Source: Allokutzneria multivorans
GTDB taxonomy: Bacteria; Actinomycetota; Actinomycetes; Mycobacteriales; Pseudonocardiaceae
NCBI RefSeq assembly: GCF_039537405.1
Contig: NZ_BAABAL010000017.1
Location: 496,001-560,000, forward strand
DNA length: 64,000 nucleotides
Direction: 5' to 3'
The stretch's first letter is position 1; the number at the start of each line of letters is the position of its first letter. A program made the translations under genes and the position numbers. The notes beneath the pieces were generated by a model, which saw only the letters and a list, made by a program, of their open reading frames with translations, made no database searches and was not told where the DNA came from. This document shows positions 15,254-23,263 of this stretch, piece by piece.

Positions 15254-15304
15254 GGGGTGATGGTCCCGTCCGCGTGGGAGCGCGCACATCCGACGAACGG
15301 AGTT

Positions 15305-15853
15305 TTATTCACGTTCGTAGTTCGCGGCGAAGCGCTCCAGCGCCGCCGTGGTGCCCTCCCGGTCGCCGGTGGCCAGCAGGTCGAGCAACAGGCCCCGCAC
15401 CACGGCGAGGCCGAGCCGGGCTTCGGCGCGGGCGGTCGCCGGATCGAGCTCCCAGTGCTCGGCGGCCCGTACGCCCGGCTCCAGCCAGTTCTCCACGACG
15501 CCGTCGAGCAGGGAGGTGGTGCCGGGGCGGCCTTGCAGGGCTTGGCCGTAGATCTCGAAGAACAGGCGCTCGTGCGGCCACAGCGCGGGCTCGGACAAGC
15601 GGCGCCAGAACTCGCGGATCACCTCGGCGGGCGAACCGGCGGCGTAGAGGTCGGCGAAGGCCTCGCGCTGGCGCAGCTCCACGGCTCGGATGACCTCCAC
15701 GAGCAGGCCTTCTTTGGAATCGAAGTGGTAGATCAGCATGCGGTGGCTCGTGCCGAGCGCGGTGGCCAGCTGGCGCAGGCTGAGATCGGTCAGGCCGTGC
15801 GCCGCCAAGTGCTCCACCGCCGCGTCGAGCAGCCGTTGCCGCGCGTCGCCCAT
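15305..15853 (-). CDS. TetR family transcriptional regulator
   Basis: 182 residues with N-terminal TetR DNA-binding domain (LLDAAVEHLAAHGLTDLSLR, TSHRMLIYHFDSKEGLL) and a helical C-terminal domain. The start is ATG 15853, with AAGGGGG upstream. It faces the SRPBCC gene, and two adjacent 16-bp palindromes lie in the 45-bp gap. Control of both genes by this protein is very likely. Ligand unknown. Confidence 0.9.
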   Translation of the reverse strand: MGDARQRLLDAAVEHLAAHGLTDLSLRQLATALGTSHRMLIYHFDSKEGLLVEVIRAVELRQREAFADLYAAGSPAEVIREFWRRLSEPALWPHERLFFEIYGQALQGRPGTTSLLDGVVENWLEPGVRAAEHWELDPATARAEARLGLAVVRGLLLDLLATGDREGTTAALERFAANYERE

Positions 15854-15874
15854 CACGCCCCCTTGCCGCCCGGG

Positions 15875-15906
15875 TGTACCACTTGGTACATGTACCACAT
15901 GGTTCA
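15875..15906. promoter_or_regulatory. tandem TetR-type operators
   Basis: TGTACCACTTGGTACA (15875-15890, perfect arms) is followed directly by TGTACCACATGGTTCA (15891-15906, one mismatch). Both have the same TGTACCA half-site. The second palindrome covers the ATG at 15899, so a bound repressor would block both the promoter and the start of the SRPBCC gene. Confidence 0.75.
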
Positions 15907-16363
15907 CACTATCGAGGTCGAGCGCTTCGCCGCCGCCGAGCCCTCCGTGGTCTACGCCCTGCTCCGCGACGGGTCCGGCTGGCCGACGTGGTCGCCGCTG
16001 GGCTCCTTCGAGCTGGAGCGGCCGGGGGAGACCGAGCGCGAGGGCGTCGGCGCGATCAGGGTCTTCCGCACCTGGCCGGTGCGCAGCCGTGAGCGGATCG
16101 TCGAGCTGGAGCAGGACCGGCGCCTCGCCTACGTGCTGGAGTCGGGGCTGCCGATCCAGGACTACCGGGCGCAGGTCGACCTGGAGCCGCGCGACGGCGG
16201 AACGGTGATCCGCTGGCGCTCCGTCTTCGGCGCCAGGAGGCCGCTGCTGGGCCGTTTGGTCCATACCATGCTTGATCGTTTCATCCGCCGGCTGGTGGCC
16301 GGTCTCGCGGCCGCCGCAGAGTCGGTGAACGGGACCCGTACTATGGATGGCCAAGGCCGCTGA
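15899..16363 (+). CDS. SRPBCC family (polyketide cyclase/START-like) protein
   Basis: 154-residue helix-grip protein: IEVERFAAAEPSVVYALLRD (first strand and helix), GWPTWSPLGSFELER and VIRWRSVFGARRPLLGRLV with the long C-terminal helix. Such proteins bind hydrophobic ligands or act as cyclases/lyases; the function here is not fixed. Both ATG 15890 and ATG 15899 are in frame, the latter giving MVHTIEVERF; no ribosome site precedes either, so the transcript may be leaderless. It is divergent from the TetR gene and shares its operator. Confidence 0.85.
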   Translation: MVHTIEVERFAAAEPSVVYALLRDGSGWPTWSPLGSFELERPGETEREGVGAIRVFRTWPVRSRERIVELEQDRRLAYVLESGLPIQDYRAQVDLEPRDGGTVIRWRSVFGARRPLLGRLVHTMLDRFIRRLVAGLAAAAESVNGTRTMDGQGR

Positions 16364-16537
16364 CCTGCGCAAACACTGTGCGGAGGGTAACGGCTCGCAC
16401 ACGCGCCGCAACGGTGCAACCTGAGTTGCTCGTCATGCGTCTTCTGTATGAAAAGCAACCCGGCGCGACGCGGCCCGGAGTAGCGTTGATCAGCGGGGCG
16501 GCCCTGTTTCCGGCCGACTGGAGAATGAGGAGCACCA

Positions 16538-18118
16538 GTGGGCCGACATCACCGTGCGTTCCGGTACCAACCGGAGCCCATTGTGACGCCGCCGACGAAG
16601 TCCCAGGTCAAGCGCGCGCGCACGATGGGCGGCGCTCTGATGCTCGCCCTGTTCTCCGCCGTCCTGCCCGGGTCCGGGCACCTCGTGCTGCGCCGCCGCG
16701 TCGGCTACTTCGTCCTCGGCCTGTTCCTGCTGCTGGTCGGCACGGGGGTCTACTTCGCGCTCACCACCTCCACCGACGAGGTGCTGGAGTACGTCGCCTC
16801 CTCGGAGTTCCTGCTCTACGTCATGGGCGCGCTCGCGCTGGTGGCGGTGCTGTGGATCACGGTCGTGGTGAGCGCCTACGTCGCCGCCATGCCGCGCCGC
16901 AGCGCGACGGGGCACCGCGTGGTCGGCGCGACCCTGGTCACCGTGCTCTGCCTCGCGGTCGCGACGCCGTTCGGCTACGCCGCCTACAACCTCGACGCGC
17001 ACCGCAACCTGCTGGACACCGTCTTCCCCTCCGGCTCCGCCAGCGCCAACGGCCAGGCGGCGGACGTGAAGGGCTTCCGCAAGCCGCGGATCAACGTGCT
17101 GCTCATCGGCAGCGACGCGGGCGCCGACCGGATCGGCACCCGCACCGACACGATGATGACCGCGAGCATCGACACCAAGACCGGCAGGACCACGCTGTTC
17201 GCGTTGCCGCGCAACACGCAGAACGCGCTGTTCCCGCCCGGCTCGAAGCTGGCCAAGCAGTTCCCGAACGGCTTCACCGATCCGCGCAGCCCGAACTCCT
17301 CGGAGTACCTGCTCAACGCCATGTACAAGTACGGCAACGAGCACCCGGACGCGGTCCCGCCCGGCGGGCCGAGCAAGATCGCCGGGCTGAACCTGCTGTG
17401 GTCCTCCGTGAGCACCATGCTCGGCCTGGAGCTGGACTACTACGTGCAGGTCAACATGGAGGGCTTCGCCTCGATCATCGACGCGCTCGGCGGGCTGGAC
17501 GTCAACGTCGGCCCGCACCGGGTGCCGATGGGCGGCATCGGCCCGTTCGGCGAGGTCGTCAAGCCCTTCGGCTACATCGAGGCCGGGCGCCAGCACCTCA
17601 CCGGTGACCAGGCGCTGTGGTTCGCCCGCTCCCGCACCAACACCGACGACTACACGCGGATGGGCCGCCAGCGCTGCCTGATCAAGTACGTGGTCGAGCA
17701 GAACCCGCCGACCAAGATCCTCAACAACTTCCGCAGCGTCGCCGAGGCGACCAGCGCCAACGTGGCGACGAACATCCCGCAGGACGTGCTGCCCGCCCTG
17801 CTCCAGCTGGCCATGAAGATCAAGGAACAGCCGCTGGAGAGCATCTCCTTCGACCCGAACCTGCCCAACCCGAGGGCTCGGGACGGCAAGTTCGACACCG
17901 CGCGCCCGGACTACGCGTTCATGAAGCAGGTCGTGCAGGCCGCGATCAGCCCGCCGCCGAACCCGCACGCCGCGCCGGTTCCCGGCACCACCACGACCAC
18001 GGTCCCGCCGACCACCACCACGAGGCCCGGCGGCAAGACCACCACCGGCAAGCCCAGCGGTTCGGTGAACCCGTCCTCGGCCCCGGCGACCTCGCTCGAC
18101 GACGCCTGCGCCGCCTGA
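16538..18118 (+). CDS. LCP (LytR-CpsA-Psr) family protein
   Basis: 526 residues. A GTG 16538 start follows GAGGAG. The N-terminal third has about four hydrophobic segments, then an extracytoplasmic LCP domain: VLLIGSDAGADRIGTRTDT, ALPRNTQ, YYVQVNMEGFASIIDALGG and ARSRTNTDDYTRMGRQRC carry the conserved Asp/Arg residues that bind polyprenyl pyrophosphate. LCP enzymes attach secondary wall polymers to peptidoglycan or arabinogalactan. The C-terminal ~60 residues are Pro/Thr-rich, a probable wall-spanning tail. It could ligate the polymer made by the cluster at 41-59 kb, but there is no direct linkage. Confidence 0.93.
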   Translation: MGRHHRAFRYQPEPIVTPPTKSQVKRARTMGGALMLALFSAVLPGSGHLVLRRRVGYFVLGLFLLLVGTGVYFALTTSTDEVLEYVASSEFLLYVMGALALVAVLWITVVVSAYVAAMPRRSATGHRVVGATLVTVLCLAVATPFGYAAYNLDAHRNLLDTVFPSGSASANGQAADVKGFRKPRINVLLIGSDAGADRIGTRTDTMMTASIDTKTGRTTLFALPRNTQNALFPPGSKLAKQFPNGFTDPRSPNSSEYLLNAMYKYGNEHPDAVPPGGPSKIAGLNLLWSSVSTMLGLELDYYVQVNMEGFASIIDALGGLDVNVGPHRVPMGGIGPFGEVVKPFGYIEAGRQHLTGDQALWFARSRTNTDDYTRMGRQRCLIKYVVEQNPPTKILNNFRSVAEATSANVATNIPQDVLPALLQLAMKIKEQPLESISFDPNLPNPRARDGKFDTARPDYAFMKQVVQAAISPPPNPHAAPVPGTTTTTVPPTTTTRPGGKTTTGKPSGSVNPSSAPATSLDDACAA

Positions 18119-18170
18119 GCCGGACAGCGGTCGTGGTGCGGGAGTTCGCCTCGGCCGTATCGGGGTGTGA

Positions 18171-18219
18171 TGTGGTTGACGATGATCGACAGGGGGTTCG
18201 GTGGTCTTGAAGACACCCC
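18171..18219 (+). repeat. dispersed GTCTTGAAGAC repeat, copy B
   Basis: TGTGGTTGACGATGATCG, ACAGGGGGTTCGG and TGGTCTTGAAGACACCCC. Near-identical to copies at 11767 (opposite strand) and 39885. It lies between convergent genes, where its GTCTT/AAGAC dyad might also help termination. Confidence 0.7.
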
Positions 18220-18232
18220 AACCCCGGGACCC

Positions 18233-19039
18233 TCACCGGTAGCGACGCAGTTCCTCGGGGTCGTGGGAGCTGAAGATCTCGATCTCGGAGCCGTGGTTGG
18301 CGGCCAGCTCCCGGAGCCGGTCGCGGTTGGCCCGGCGCCTGGCGTGGTCGGTCCCCACCGCGTACTGGAAGTACTTGAGGCCGGGAGTGCAGTGCGGGTG
18401 CTTCGGGTCGACCTCGCCCCGGTAGAAGTAGGCGTCCCCGGCGTGCAACAGCCACCGTGAGCCGTCGCGGATCGCGACGGCGCTGTGGCCCCTGGTGTGC
18501 CCGGCGAGCGGGACGAGCAGGACGTCCTCGCTCAGGCCGTCGAGCGCCCGGACCGCGTCGAAGCCGAACCAGCGCTCGCCGTCGGCGCGGTAGGTCGCCC
18601 AGTCCGGGCCGTGCGCCCACTGCTCGGTCAGGTAGCGGCGGCGCTCCGGGAGGCTGAGCTTGCCGCTGACCGCGGCCAGCTCGTCGGCGTGCACGTGCAC
18701 CTTCGCCCACGGGAAGTCGCGCAGCCCGCCCGCGTGGTCGTAGTCGAGGTGGGTCAGCACGACGTGCCGGACGTCCTCCGGGGCGAAGCCGAGCGCGCGC
18801 ACCTGCTCCACGGCGGTCTCGGAGCGCCGCATCGACGGCCGCATGAACCGCCGGAACTCGGCGGTGGTGTCGCCGGGGCGGGAACCGACGCCGGTGTCGA
18901 CCAGCACGAGCCCGGCTCCGGTCTCGATCAGCAGGCAGTGGCAGACCAGTTCGGCGCGGTCGAAGAGCCCGCCGTCGCCGTTGACCAGCCTGCGCAGGGG
19001 CGGGGCCAGGCTGCCGCAGTTCAGGTGGTGGACGCGCAT
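18233..19039 (-). CDS. MBL fold metallo-hydrolase (lactonase-like)
   Basis: 268-residue metallo-beta-lactamase-fold hydrolase. The zinc site motif is HLDYDHAGG (about residues 97-105), with further ligands in VPLAGHTRGHS and LLHAGDAYF, and SSHDPEEL at the end. The layout resembles N-acyl-homoserine-lactone lactonase relatives (HxDxDHxGG). The first aspartate-preceding residue is Leu rather than His as in HxHxDH, typical of that group. Upstream on the minus strand an AT-rich TATATTCGAG region and an ACCGTTCGTTAT motif hint at TetR-type control, without a visible regulator gene. Confidence 0.9.
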   Translation of the reverse strand: MRVHHLNCGSLAPPLRRLVNGDGGLFDRAELVCHCLLIETGAGLVLVDTGVGSRPGDTTAEFRRFMRPSMRRSETAVEQVRALGFAPEDVRHVVLTHLDYDHAGGLRDFPWAKVHVHADELAAVSGKLSLPERRRYLTEQWAHGPDWATYRADGERWFGFDAVRALDGLSEDVLLVPLAGHTRGHSAVAIRDGSRWLLHAGDAYFYRGEVDPKHPHCTPGLKYFQYAVGTDHARRRANRDRLRELAANHGSEIEIFSSHDPEELRRYR

Positions 19040-19077
19040 GGGCTCGAATATATAACGAACGGTCTAGCTAGAGAGCG

Positions 19078-19111
19078 GGTCGCCCCGTCCCGCGAGCGGA
19101 ACGGGGCGACC
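19078..19111 (-). terminator. hairpin terminator after the zinc-ribbon gene
   Basis: GGTCGCCCCGT (19078-19088) and ACGGGGCGACC (19101-19111) form a perfect 11-bp stem with a 12-nt loop. It lies about 25 bp after the stop of the minus-strand 33-residue gene. No U-run, as is common in actinomycetes. Confidence 0.65.
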
Positions 19112-19135
19112 GCAGGGGGTGCGCTCAGGACTGGC

Positions 19136-19237
19136 TCAGTACTGGGCGCCGCACTGGGTGCAGACGAGCCGGCCGTTGTACCGGACGACCTCGCCGTCGC
19201 ACTTCGAACAGGTACCGACGTGATCAGTGGCGTACAT
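19136..19237 (-). CDS. 33-residue zinc-ribbon protein
   Basis: ATG 19237 to TGA 19136-19138. The peptide has two CxxC knuckles, TCSKCDG at residues 9-15 and LVCTQCGAQ at 24-32, separated by a beta-hairpin-like VVRYNGR: a complete minimal zinc ribbon. An AGAGGTGA ribosome site precedes the start and a strong hairpin follows the stop, so this is an independent tiny gene. Its role is unknown; isolated zinc ribbons often bind nucleic acid or act as small subunits. The gene is short enough to be missed by routine annotation. Confidence 0.75.
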   Translation of the reverse strand: MYATDHVGTCSKCDGEVVRYNGRLVCTQCGAQY

Positions 19238-19345
19238 CGCTCACCTCTGGAACGGATCTCGACTGGGGTGCCCTGCAGGGGTGACGCCGTCGAGTCCTGC
19301 CCGTGACGTGAAGCGAGCGGATGACTACTTTCTGTCTGGGTAACT

Positions 19346-19912
19346 TCAGCCCGGCTCGGGCGCGTCGAGGGTGGCCTCGATGTCCAGCGTGATGGTGATC
19401 TGGTCGCTGACCAGCTGTCCTCCGCCGGGCAGGCGCGCGTCGAAGCTCAGCCCGAACTCGCGCCGCCGGATCGTGGTGTGCGCGCTGAACCCCGCCCGGG
19501 TCACGCCGCTGTACGGGTCGTCGATGATCCCGTTGAAGGTCAGCTTCAGCCGCACCGGCTTGGTGTGCCCGTGCATCGCCAGCTCGCCGTCGACCAGGAA
19601 GTCGGTGTCGTAGGCGTGCACGGCCGAGGAGCGGAACTCCATCGTCGGGTAGGTCTGCGACTCCAGGAACTCCGAGGAGGCGAGGCTGCGGTCCCGCTTG
19701 ACGCTCCCGGTGTCCAGCGAGGTCGCGTCGATGATCGCGCGCACCGCGGACTGCTCGACGGTCTCGCCGGTGAAGACCTTGCCGACGAAGCGCCGGAAGC
19801 GGCCGTGCACCTTGCCGACGGCCATGTGCCTGGCGGTGAACAGGACGCTGGAGTGCTCCTGGTCGATGGACCAGAACCCGCTGCGATAACCCGCGACCGC
19901 AGGTGTCGTCAT
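19346..19912 (-). CDS. YceI family protein
   Basis: 188-residue YceI-like lipocalin-fold protein: WSIDQEHSSVLFTARHMAVGKVHGRFRRF at the N-terminus is the family signature, with HGHTKPVRLKLTFNG and GFSAHTTIRRREFGL later. YceI proteins bind isoprenoid-type lipids. Unlike Gram-negative periplasmic YceI there is no signal peptide from ATG 19912, as in most actinobacterial members, so it is cytosolic. It precedes nothing obviously related. Confidence 0.93.
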   Translation of the reverse strand: MTTPAVAGYRSGFWSIDQEHSSVLFTARHMAVGKVHGRFRRFVGKVFTGETVEQSAVRAIIDATSLDTGSVKRDRSLASSEFLESQTYPTMEFRSSAVHAYDTDFLVDGELAMHGHTKPVRLKLTFNGIIDDPYSGVTRAGFSAHTTIRRREFGLSFDARLPGGGQLVSDQITITLDIEATLDAPEPG

Positions 19913-20009
19913 CCGCCCCGCCCTTCCGTTGTCGATCACCCGAAAGGGGGGATCTTGGCGAACGGGGGCCGCCGCGCGCAAGGGCGGTCAGGCCGATCTC
20001 AGGCCGATC

Positions 20010-20945
20010 TCAGACCGATCTGAGCTCGGTCCTGCACTGGTCGGCGACCAGCTGCTCCAGCGAGGAGCTCCTCGGCTGCCAGCCCAGCTTGCCGCGCAGC
20101 CTGCCGTTGTCGGCCATCAGCTTGGGCGCCTCGCCCGGGTGCGCCGGGTGGTGCGCGACCGCGAGCTTGCGGCCGGTGAGCTTGCGCGCGGTCTCCAGGA
20201 TCGAGGACACGCTGGCCGGGGTGGCACCGACGTTGAACACCCGGTGGGTGCCCGTCTCGCACGCCTCCAGCGCCAGCAGCACCGCCCGCGCCACGTCGTT
20301 GACGTGCACGAAGTCCCTGATCGCCGAGCCGTCGCCGTAGACGTCGACCCTGCGGGCCCTCCCGGCCGCGACCGCGGCGACCCTGGGGATGATCCGCGAG
20401 CCGTCGGGGTCCCCGGTCTCGCCGACCGCTCCGGCGATGTTGAAGATCCGCAGGCTGACCGCGCCGAGCTGGCCGGTCGCGCACTGCCAGGCGATGGCCT
20501 GCTCGGCGGCCAGCTTGGAGGCGGCGTAGGGGTTGCGCGGGTCCGGTGGGGCGTCCTCGTCGATCGGCTGCCGCTTGGGCACGCCGTAGACGCTGCCGGT
20601 GGAGGCGAAGACCAGGCGCGCGGGCGGGGCGTCCCCGCCGGAGATCGCCAGCGCCTCCATCAGGTTCAGCGTGCCGGCGACGTTGACCCGGTAGTACCTG
20701 GTCGGGTGCGCGAAGGCCTCGCGGACCCTGGTCAGCCCGGCCAGGTGCACCACGGCGTCGACGTCGGAGGTCGCCAGCACCAGGGAGTGGAAGTCCAGCA
20801 GGTCACCCCGTCGCCACTCCACCCTGGAGAAACCGCGCGGCTGGTGCCGGTGCACGAGGCCGACGACCTCGTGGCCCTCGGCGTCGAGCATCCGCACCGC
20901 GACGCGGCCCAGGTACCCGCTCGCCCCCGTGACCAGAATCCGCAT
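20010..20945 (-). CDS. NAD-dependent epimerase/dehydratase (UDP-glucose 4-epimerase-like)
   Basis: 311-residue extended SDR. The Rossmann motif GASGYLG is at residues 7-13, the catalytic Tyr/Lys in PYAASKLAAE (about residue 140), with Ser in FASTGSVYG. ATG 20945 gives MRILVTG directly. It would interconvert or modify an NDP-sugar; the substrate is not defined and UDP-glucose/galactose is a family-level guess. It could feed wall or polysaccharide synthesis but lies 20 kb from the polysaccharide cluster. Confidence 0.88.
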   Translation of the reverse strand: MRILVTGASGYLGRVAVRMLDAEGHEVVGLVHRHQPRGFSRVEWRRGDLLDFHSLVLATSDVDAVVHLAGLTRVREAFAHPTRYYRVNVAGTLNLMEALAISGGDAPPARLVFASTGSVYGVPKRQPIDEDAPPDPRNPYAASKLAAEQAIAWQCATGQLGAVSLRIFNIAGAVGETGDPDGSRIIPRVAAVAAGRARRVDVYGDGSAIRDFVHVNDVARAVLLALEACETGTHRVFNVGATPASVSSILETARKLTGRKLAVAHHPAHPGEAPKLMADNGRLRGKLGWQPRSSSLEQLVADQCRTELRSV

Positions 20946-21068
20946 GACATCCCCGCACATCCACCGCTGTGACGCTCCCGACAGCGCCGCCGAGGAGTAT
21001 GCCCGTACGGCGACGGGCGGTTTGGAACCACCCGTCGCCGGGGAAAACCGCGACGCGTGGAGGCGATC

Positions 21069-21440
21069 TCAGGCCGGGCTGTTGGTCACGGTGAACAGCG
21101 AGGTCACGCCCGCGATCTCCAGGATGCGCAGGGCGTACTTGCTCAGGTGCGTCAGCTCCAGTTCGCCCCCCGCCTCCTTGGCCGACTCACGCGCCCGCAC
21201 CAGAGCGCTGAGGCAGGCGGAGTCGAAGAAGGAGACGCCGGAGAAGTCCACGGTGAGCCGGGTGGCACCCGCCGCGAGCAGGCGCGCGACCTCGGCGTCC
21301 AGCTGGGGAGCCCCCGCGTAGTCGATCTCACCGACCAGCTTGATCCGCCCGGCGGTGCCCTCGACCTCGCCGTGCACGGAGCTGCCGATACCGGCCTCGG
21401 CAGCGTCGCTCACCGGCTGCGTGGGGTTGTTGCTCGTCAT
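21069..21440 (-). CDS. STAS-domain anti-anti-sigma factor
   Basis: 123 residues, a single STAS domain: GRIKLVGEIDYAGAPQLDAEV and VDFSGVSFFDSACLSALV, where the serine in FFDSACL is the expected phosphorylation site. Such antagonists sequester an anti-sigma kinase when unphosphorylated. ATG 21440 is the start. It is divergent from the stressosome operon with an inverted repeat in the gap, so it may be co-regulated and act on the RsbW-like kinase encoded at the end of that operon; this link is inferred. Confidence 0.88.
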   Translation of the reverse strand: MTSNNPTQPVSDAAEAGIGSSVHGEVEGTAGRIKLVGEIDYAGAPQLDAEVARLLAAGATRLTVDFSGVSFFDSACLSALVRARESAKEAGGELELTHLSKYALRILEIAGVTSLFTVTNSPA

Positions 21441-21556
21441 CCTGAACTCCCGCTGAGGTCGTCGTCGGCCGTGCCGCTGCCAGGGACCAGTGCCCGGCAG
21501 TTTTCTACAGATGTGTCCAGCCGGGGCCGAGTTGAACCCCGAAGTGCCACTCCGAA

Positions 21557-21580
21557 TATGTTTGCCGCGAGACAAACATA
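21557..21580. promoter_or_regulatory. inverted repeat between STAS gene and stressosome operon
   Basis: TATGTTTG and CAAACATA are perfect 8-bp arms around CCGCGAGA. It lies 30 bp before the rsbR start and about 117 bp from the STAS start. It could be an operator or, as GTTTG-type sequence, overlap a promoter. No regulator gene is adjacent. Confidence 0.45.
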
Positions 21581-21609
21581 CCCGTCGCAGGCAGTGAGGC
21601 AGGAAGTCC

Positions 21610-22473
21610 ATGGGTGAACAGCAGCGCCATTCCGGAGCAGAGGTCGCTTCCTTCCTCCTGGAGCACGAGTCCGAGGTCATCGGCTCGTGGCGGCAGCTGC
21701 CCTTCTTCGACTCCGGCGACTCCGACACCGCGCAGATCGAGCGGGACTGCGGCGCCGTGGTCCACGCGCTCGCCGAGGCCGTGCGCACCGGGGACGGGGA
21801 CGATCCTGCCGCAAGCCCCTTCAACGCGCTGCGCGGACTGTTCATGGAGCTGGCGGGCAGGCGCACCCGGCTCGGCGACACCGCCAGCGAGATCGCGGTG
21901 GAGGTCGGCAAGCTCAAGCGCCCGGTCATGCGGCTCTGGAAGTCCGTCGGCGGCCAGCGCGGCGTCGAGGAGACCGCGCTGCTGGTCGACGCGCTCGGCA
22001 CGCTGCGGGTCGCGGTGATGGAGATCGCCGTCGCCAGCGGCGCCGAGCTGATCCAGCAGCAGCAGGAGCAACTGCTGGAGCTGTCCACCCCGGTGATCCG
22101 GCTGTGGCGCGGCATCCTGGCGGTCCCGCTGATCGGCACGCTGGACAGCGCGCGCAGCCAGATCGCGATGGAGAGCCTGTTGCAGGCCATCGTGGACCAG
22201 AGCGCCGAGGTGGCGATCCTGGACATCACCGGCGTCTCCATGGTCGACACCATGGTGGCCCAGCACCTGCTGAAGACCGTGATGGCGGCCAGGATGATGG
22301 GCGCGGAGTGCATCATCAGCGGCATCCGCCCGCAGATCGCGCAGACCATGGTGCAGCTGGGGATCGACCTGGAGGAGGTCACCACCCGCGCCGGTCTCGC
22401 GGACGCGCTGGGCTACGCGCTCACCAAGATCGGCTACCAGGTCAGCGCCCCGAGCGGATCGGTCGGCCGGTGA
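21610..22473 (+). CDS. rsbR: RsbR-type stressosome protein
   Basis: 287 residues. The N-terminal ~150 residues are helical, the RsbR sensory half. The C-terminal STAS domain has VPLIGTLDSARSQIAMESLL, ILDITGVSMVDTMVAQHLL and CIISGIRPQIAQTMVQLGIDL. In Bacillus RsbR the phosphorylation sites are threonines in DITGV and LTGIRP; the first is kept as Thr but the second is Ser here (ISGIRP). AGGAAG precedes ATG 21610. Together with RsbS it would form the stressosome core that holds RsbT. First gene of a tightly overlapping operon. Confidence 0.92.
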   Translation: MGEQQRHSGAEVASFLLEHESEVIGSWRQLPFFDSGDSDTAQIERDCGAVVHALAEAVRTGDGDDPAASPFNALRGLFMELAGRRTRLGDTASEIAVEVGKLKRPVMRLWKSVGGQRGVEETALLVDALGTLRVAVMEIAVASGAELIQQQQEQLLELSTPVIRLWRGILAVPLIGTLDSARSQIAMESLLQAIVDQSAEVAILDITGVSMVDTMVAQHLLKTVMAARMMGAECIISGIRPQIAQTMVQLGIDLEEVTTRAGLADALGYALTKIGYQVSAPSGSVGR

Positions 22474-22847
22474 ACGCGCTGCCGCTGCTGCGGATCGGCG
22501 ACGTCCTGCTGGTCAGCATCCAGATCGAGCTGCACGACGAGCTGGCGCTGCGGTTCCAGCGCGAGCTCGCGGAGAAGGTCGCCGACGAGGGCGTCCGGGG
22601 CGTGATCATCGACATCTCCGCGCTGGAGATCGTCGACTCCTTCCTGGGCCGCGTGCTGCACGACATCGCCGCGACCACCTCCGTGCTGGCCGCGCGCACC
22701 GTCGTGGTCGGCATGCGGCCCGCCGTCGCGATCACCCTGGTGGAGCTGGGCCTGTCGCTGCACGGGCTGCGCACCGCGCTCAACGTCGAGGCCGGGCTGC
22801 GCCAGCTCGGCATCCGCAGGCTCGACGTGTCCGGGGAGGCGCGATGA
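22470..22847 (+). CDS. rsbS: RsbS-type stressosome scaffold
   Basis: 125 residues, a lone STAS domain: PLLRIGDVLLVSIQIELHD, then IIDISALEIVDSFLGRVLHDI, with the serine in DISALEIVDSF matching the RsbS phosphorylation site. Unphosphorylated RsbS holds the RsbT kinase inside the stressosome. Starts at GTG 22470 with GTGA overlapping the rsbR stop and ends in an ATGA overlap with rsbT. Confidence 0.92.
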   Translation: MNALPLLRIGDVLLVSIQIELHDELALRFQRELAEKVADEGVRGVIIDISALEIVDSFLGRVLHDIAATTSVLAARTVVVGMRPAVAITLVELGLSLHGLRTALNVEAGLRQLGIRRLDVSGEAR

Positions 22848-23263
22848 GCCGACTCCTGGCGGCGGACACCATGCCGATCAGGTCCGAGGGCGACATCGTC
22901 GGGGTCCGGCAGCTGGTCCGCGAGCACGGGGCGGCGGCCGAGCTGTCGCTGGTCGAGCAGACGAAGCTGGTGACGGCCGCGAGCGAGCTGGCCCGCAACA
23001 CCCTGCTGCACGGCGGGGGCGGCGAGGTCGAGGTGCGCTCCACCGAGGAGGACAAGCTGCGCACGATCGTGCTGCGCTTCGCCGATTCGGGACCCGGTAT
23101 CGAGGACCTGGAGCTGGCGTTGACCGACGGCTACACCACGGCGGGCGGACTGGGGCTCGGTCTCGGTGGCACGCGCAGGCTGGCCAGCGAGTTCGAGATC
23201 GACTCGAAGCCGGGTGAGGGCACGGTCGTCACCGTGTGCTTCCACACGCGGGTCCGCAGGTGA
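22844..23263 (+). CDS. rsbT: RsbT-type switch kinase
   Basis: 139-residue GHKL-fold serine/threonine kinase. N box: AASELARNTLLHGGGG; G1 box: FADSGPGIEDLELALTDGY; G2 box: GGLGLGLGGTRRLASEF; all as in RsbT. On stress it phosphorylates RsbR and RsbS and is released to activate a PP2C phosphatase, here most likely the large one encoded two genes on. Starts at ATG 22844, overlapping the rsbS stop. Confidence 0.92.
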   Translation: MSRLLAADTMPIRSEGDIVGVRQLVREHGAAAELSLVEQTKLVTAASELARNTLLHGGGGEVEVRSTEEDKLRTIVLRFADSGPGIEDLELALTDGYTTAGGLGLGLGGTRRLASEFEIDSKPGEGTVVTVCFHTRVRR

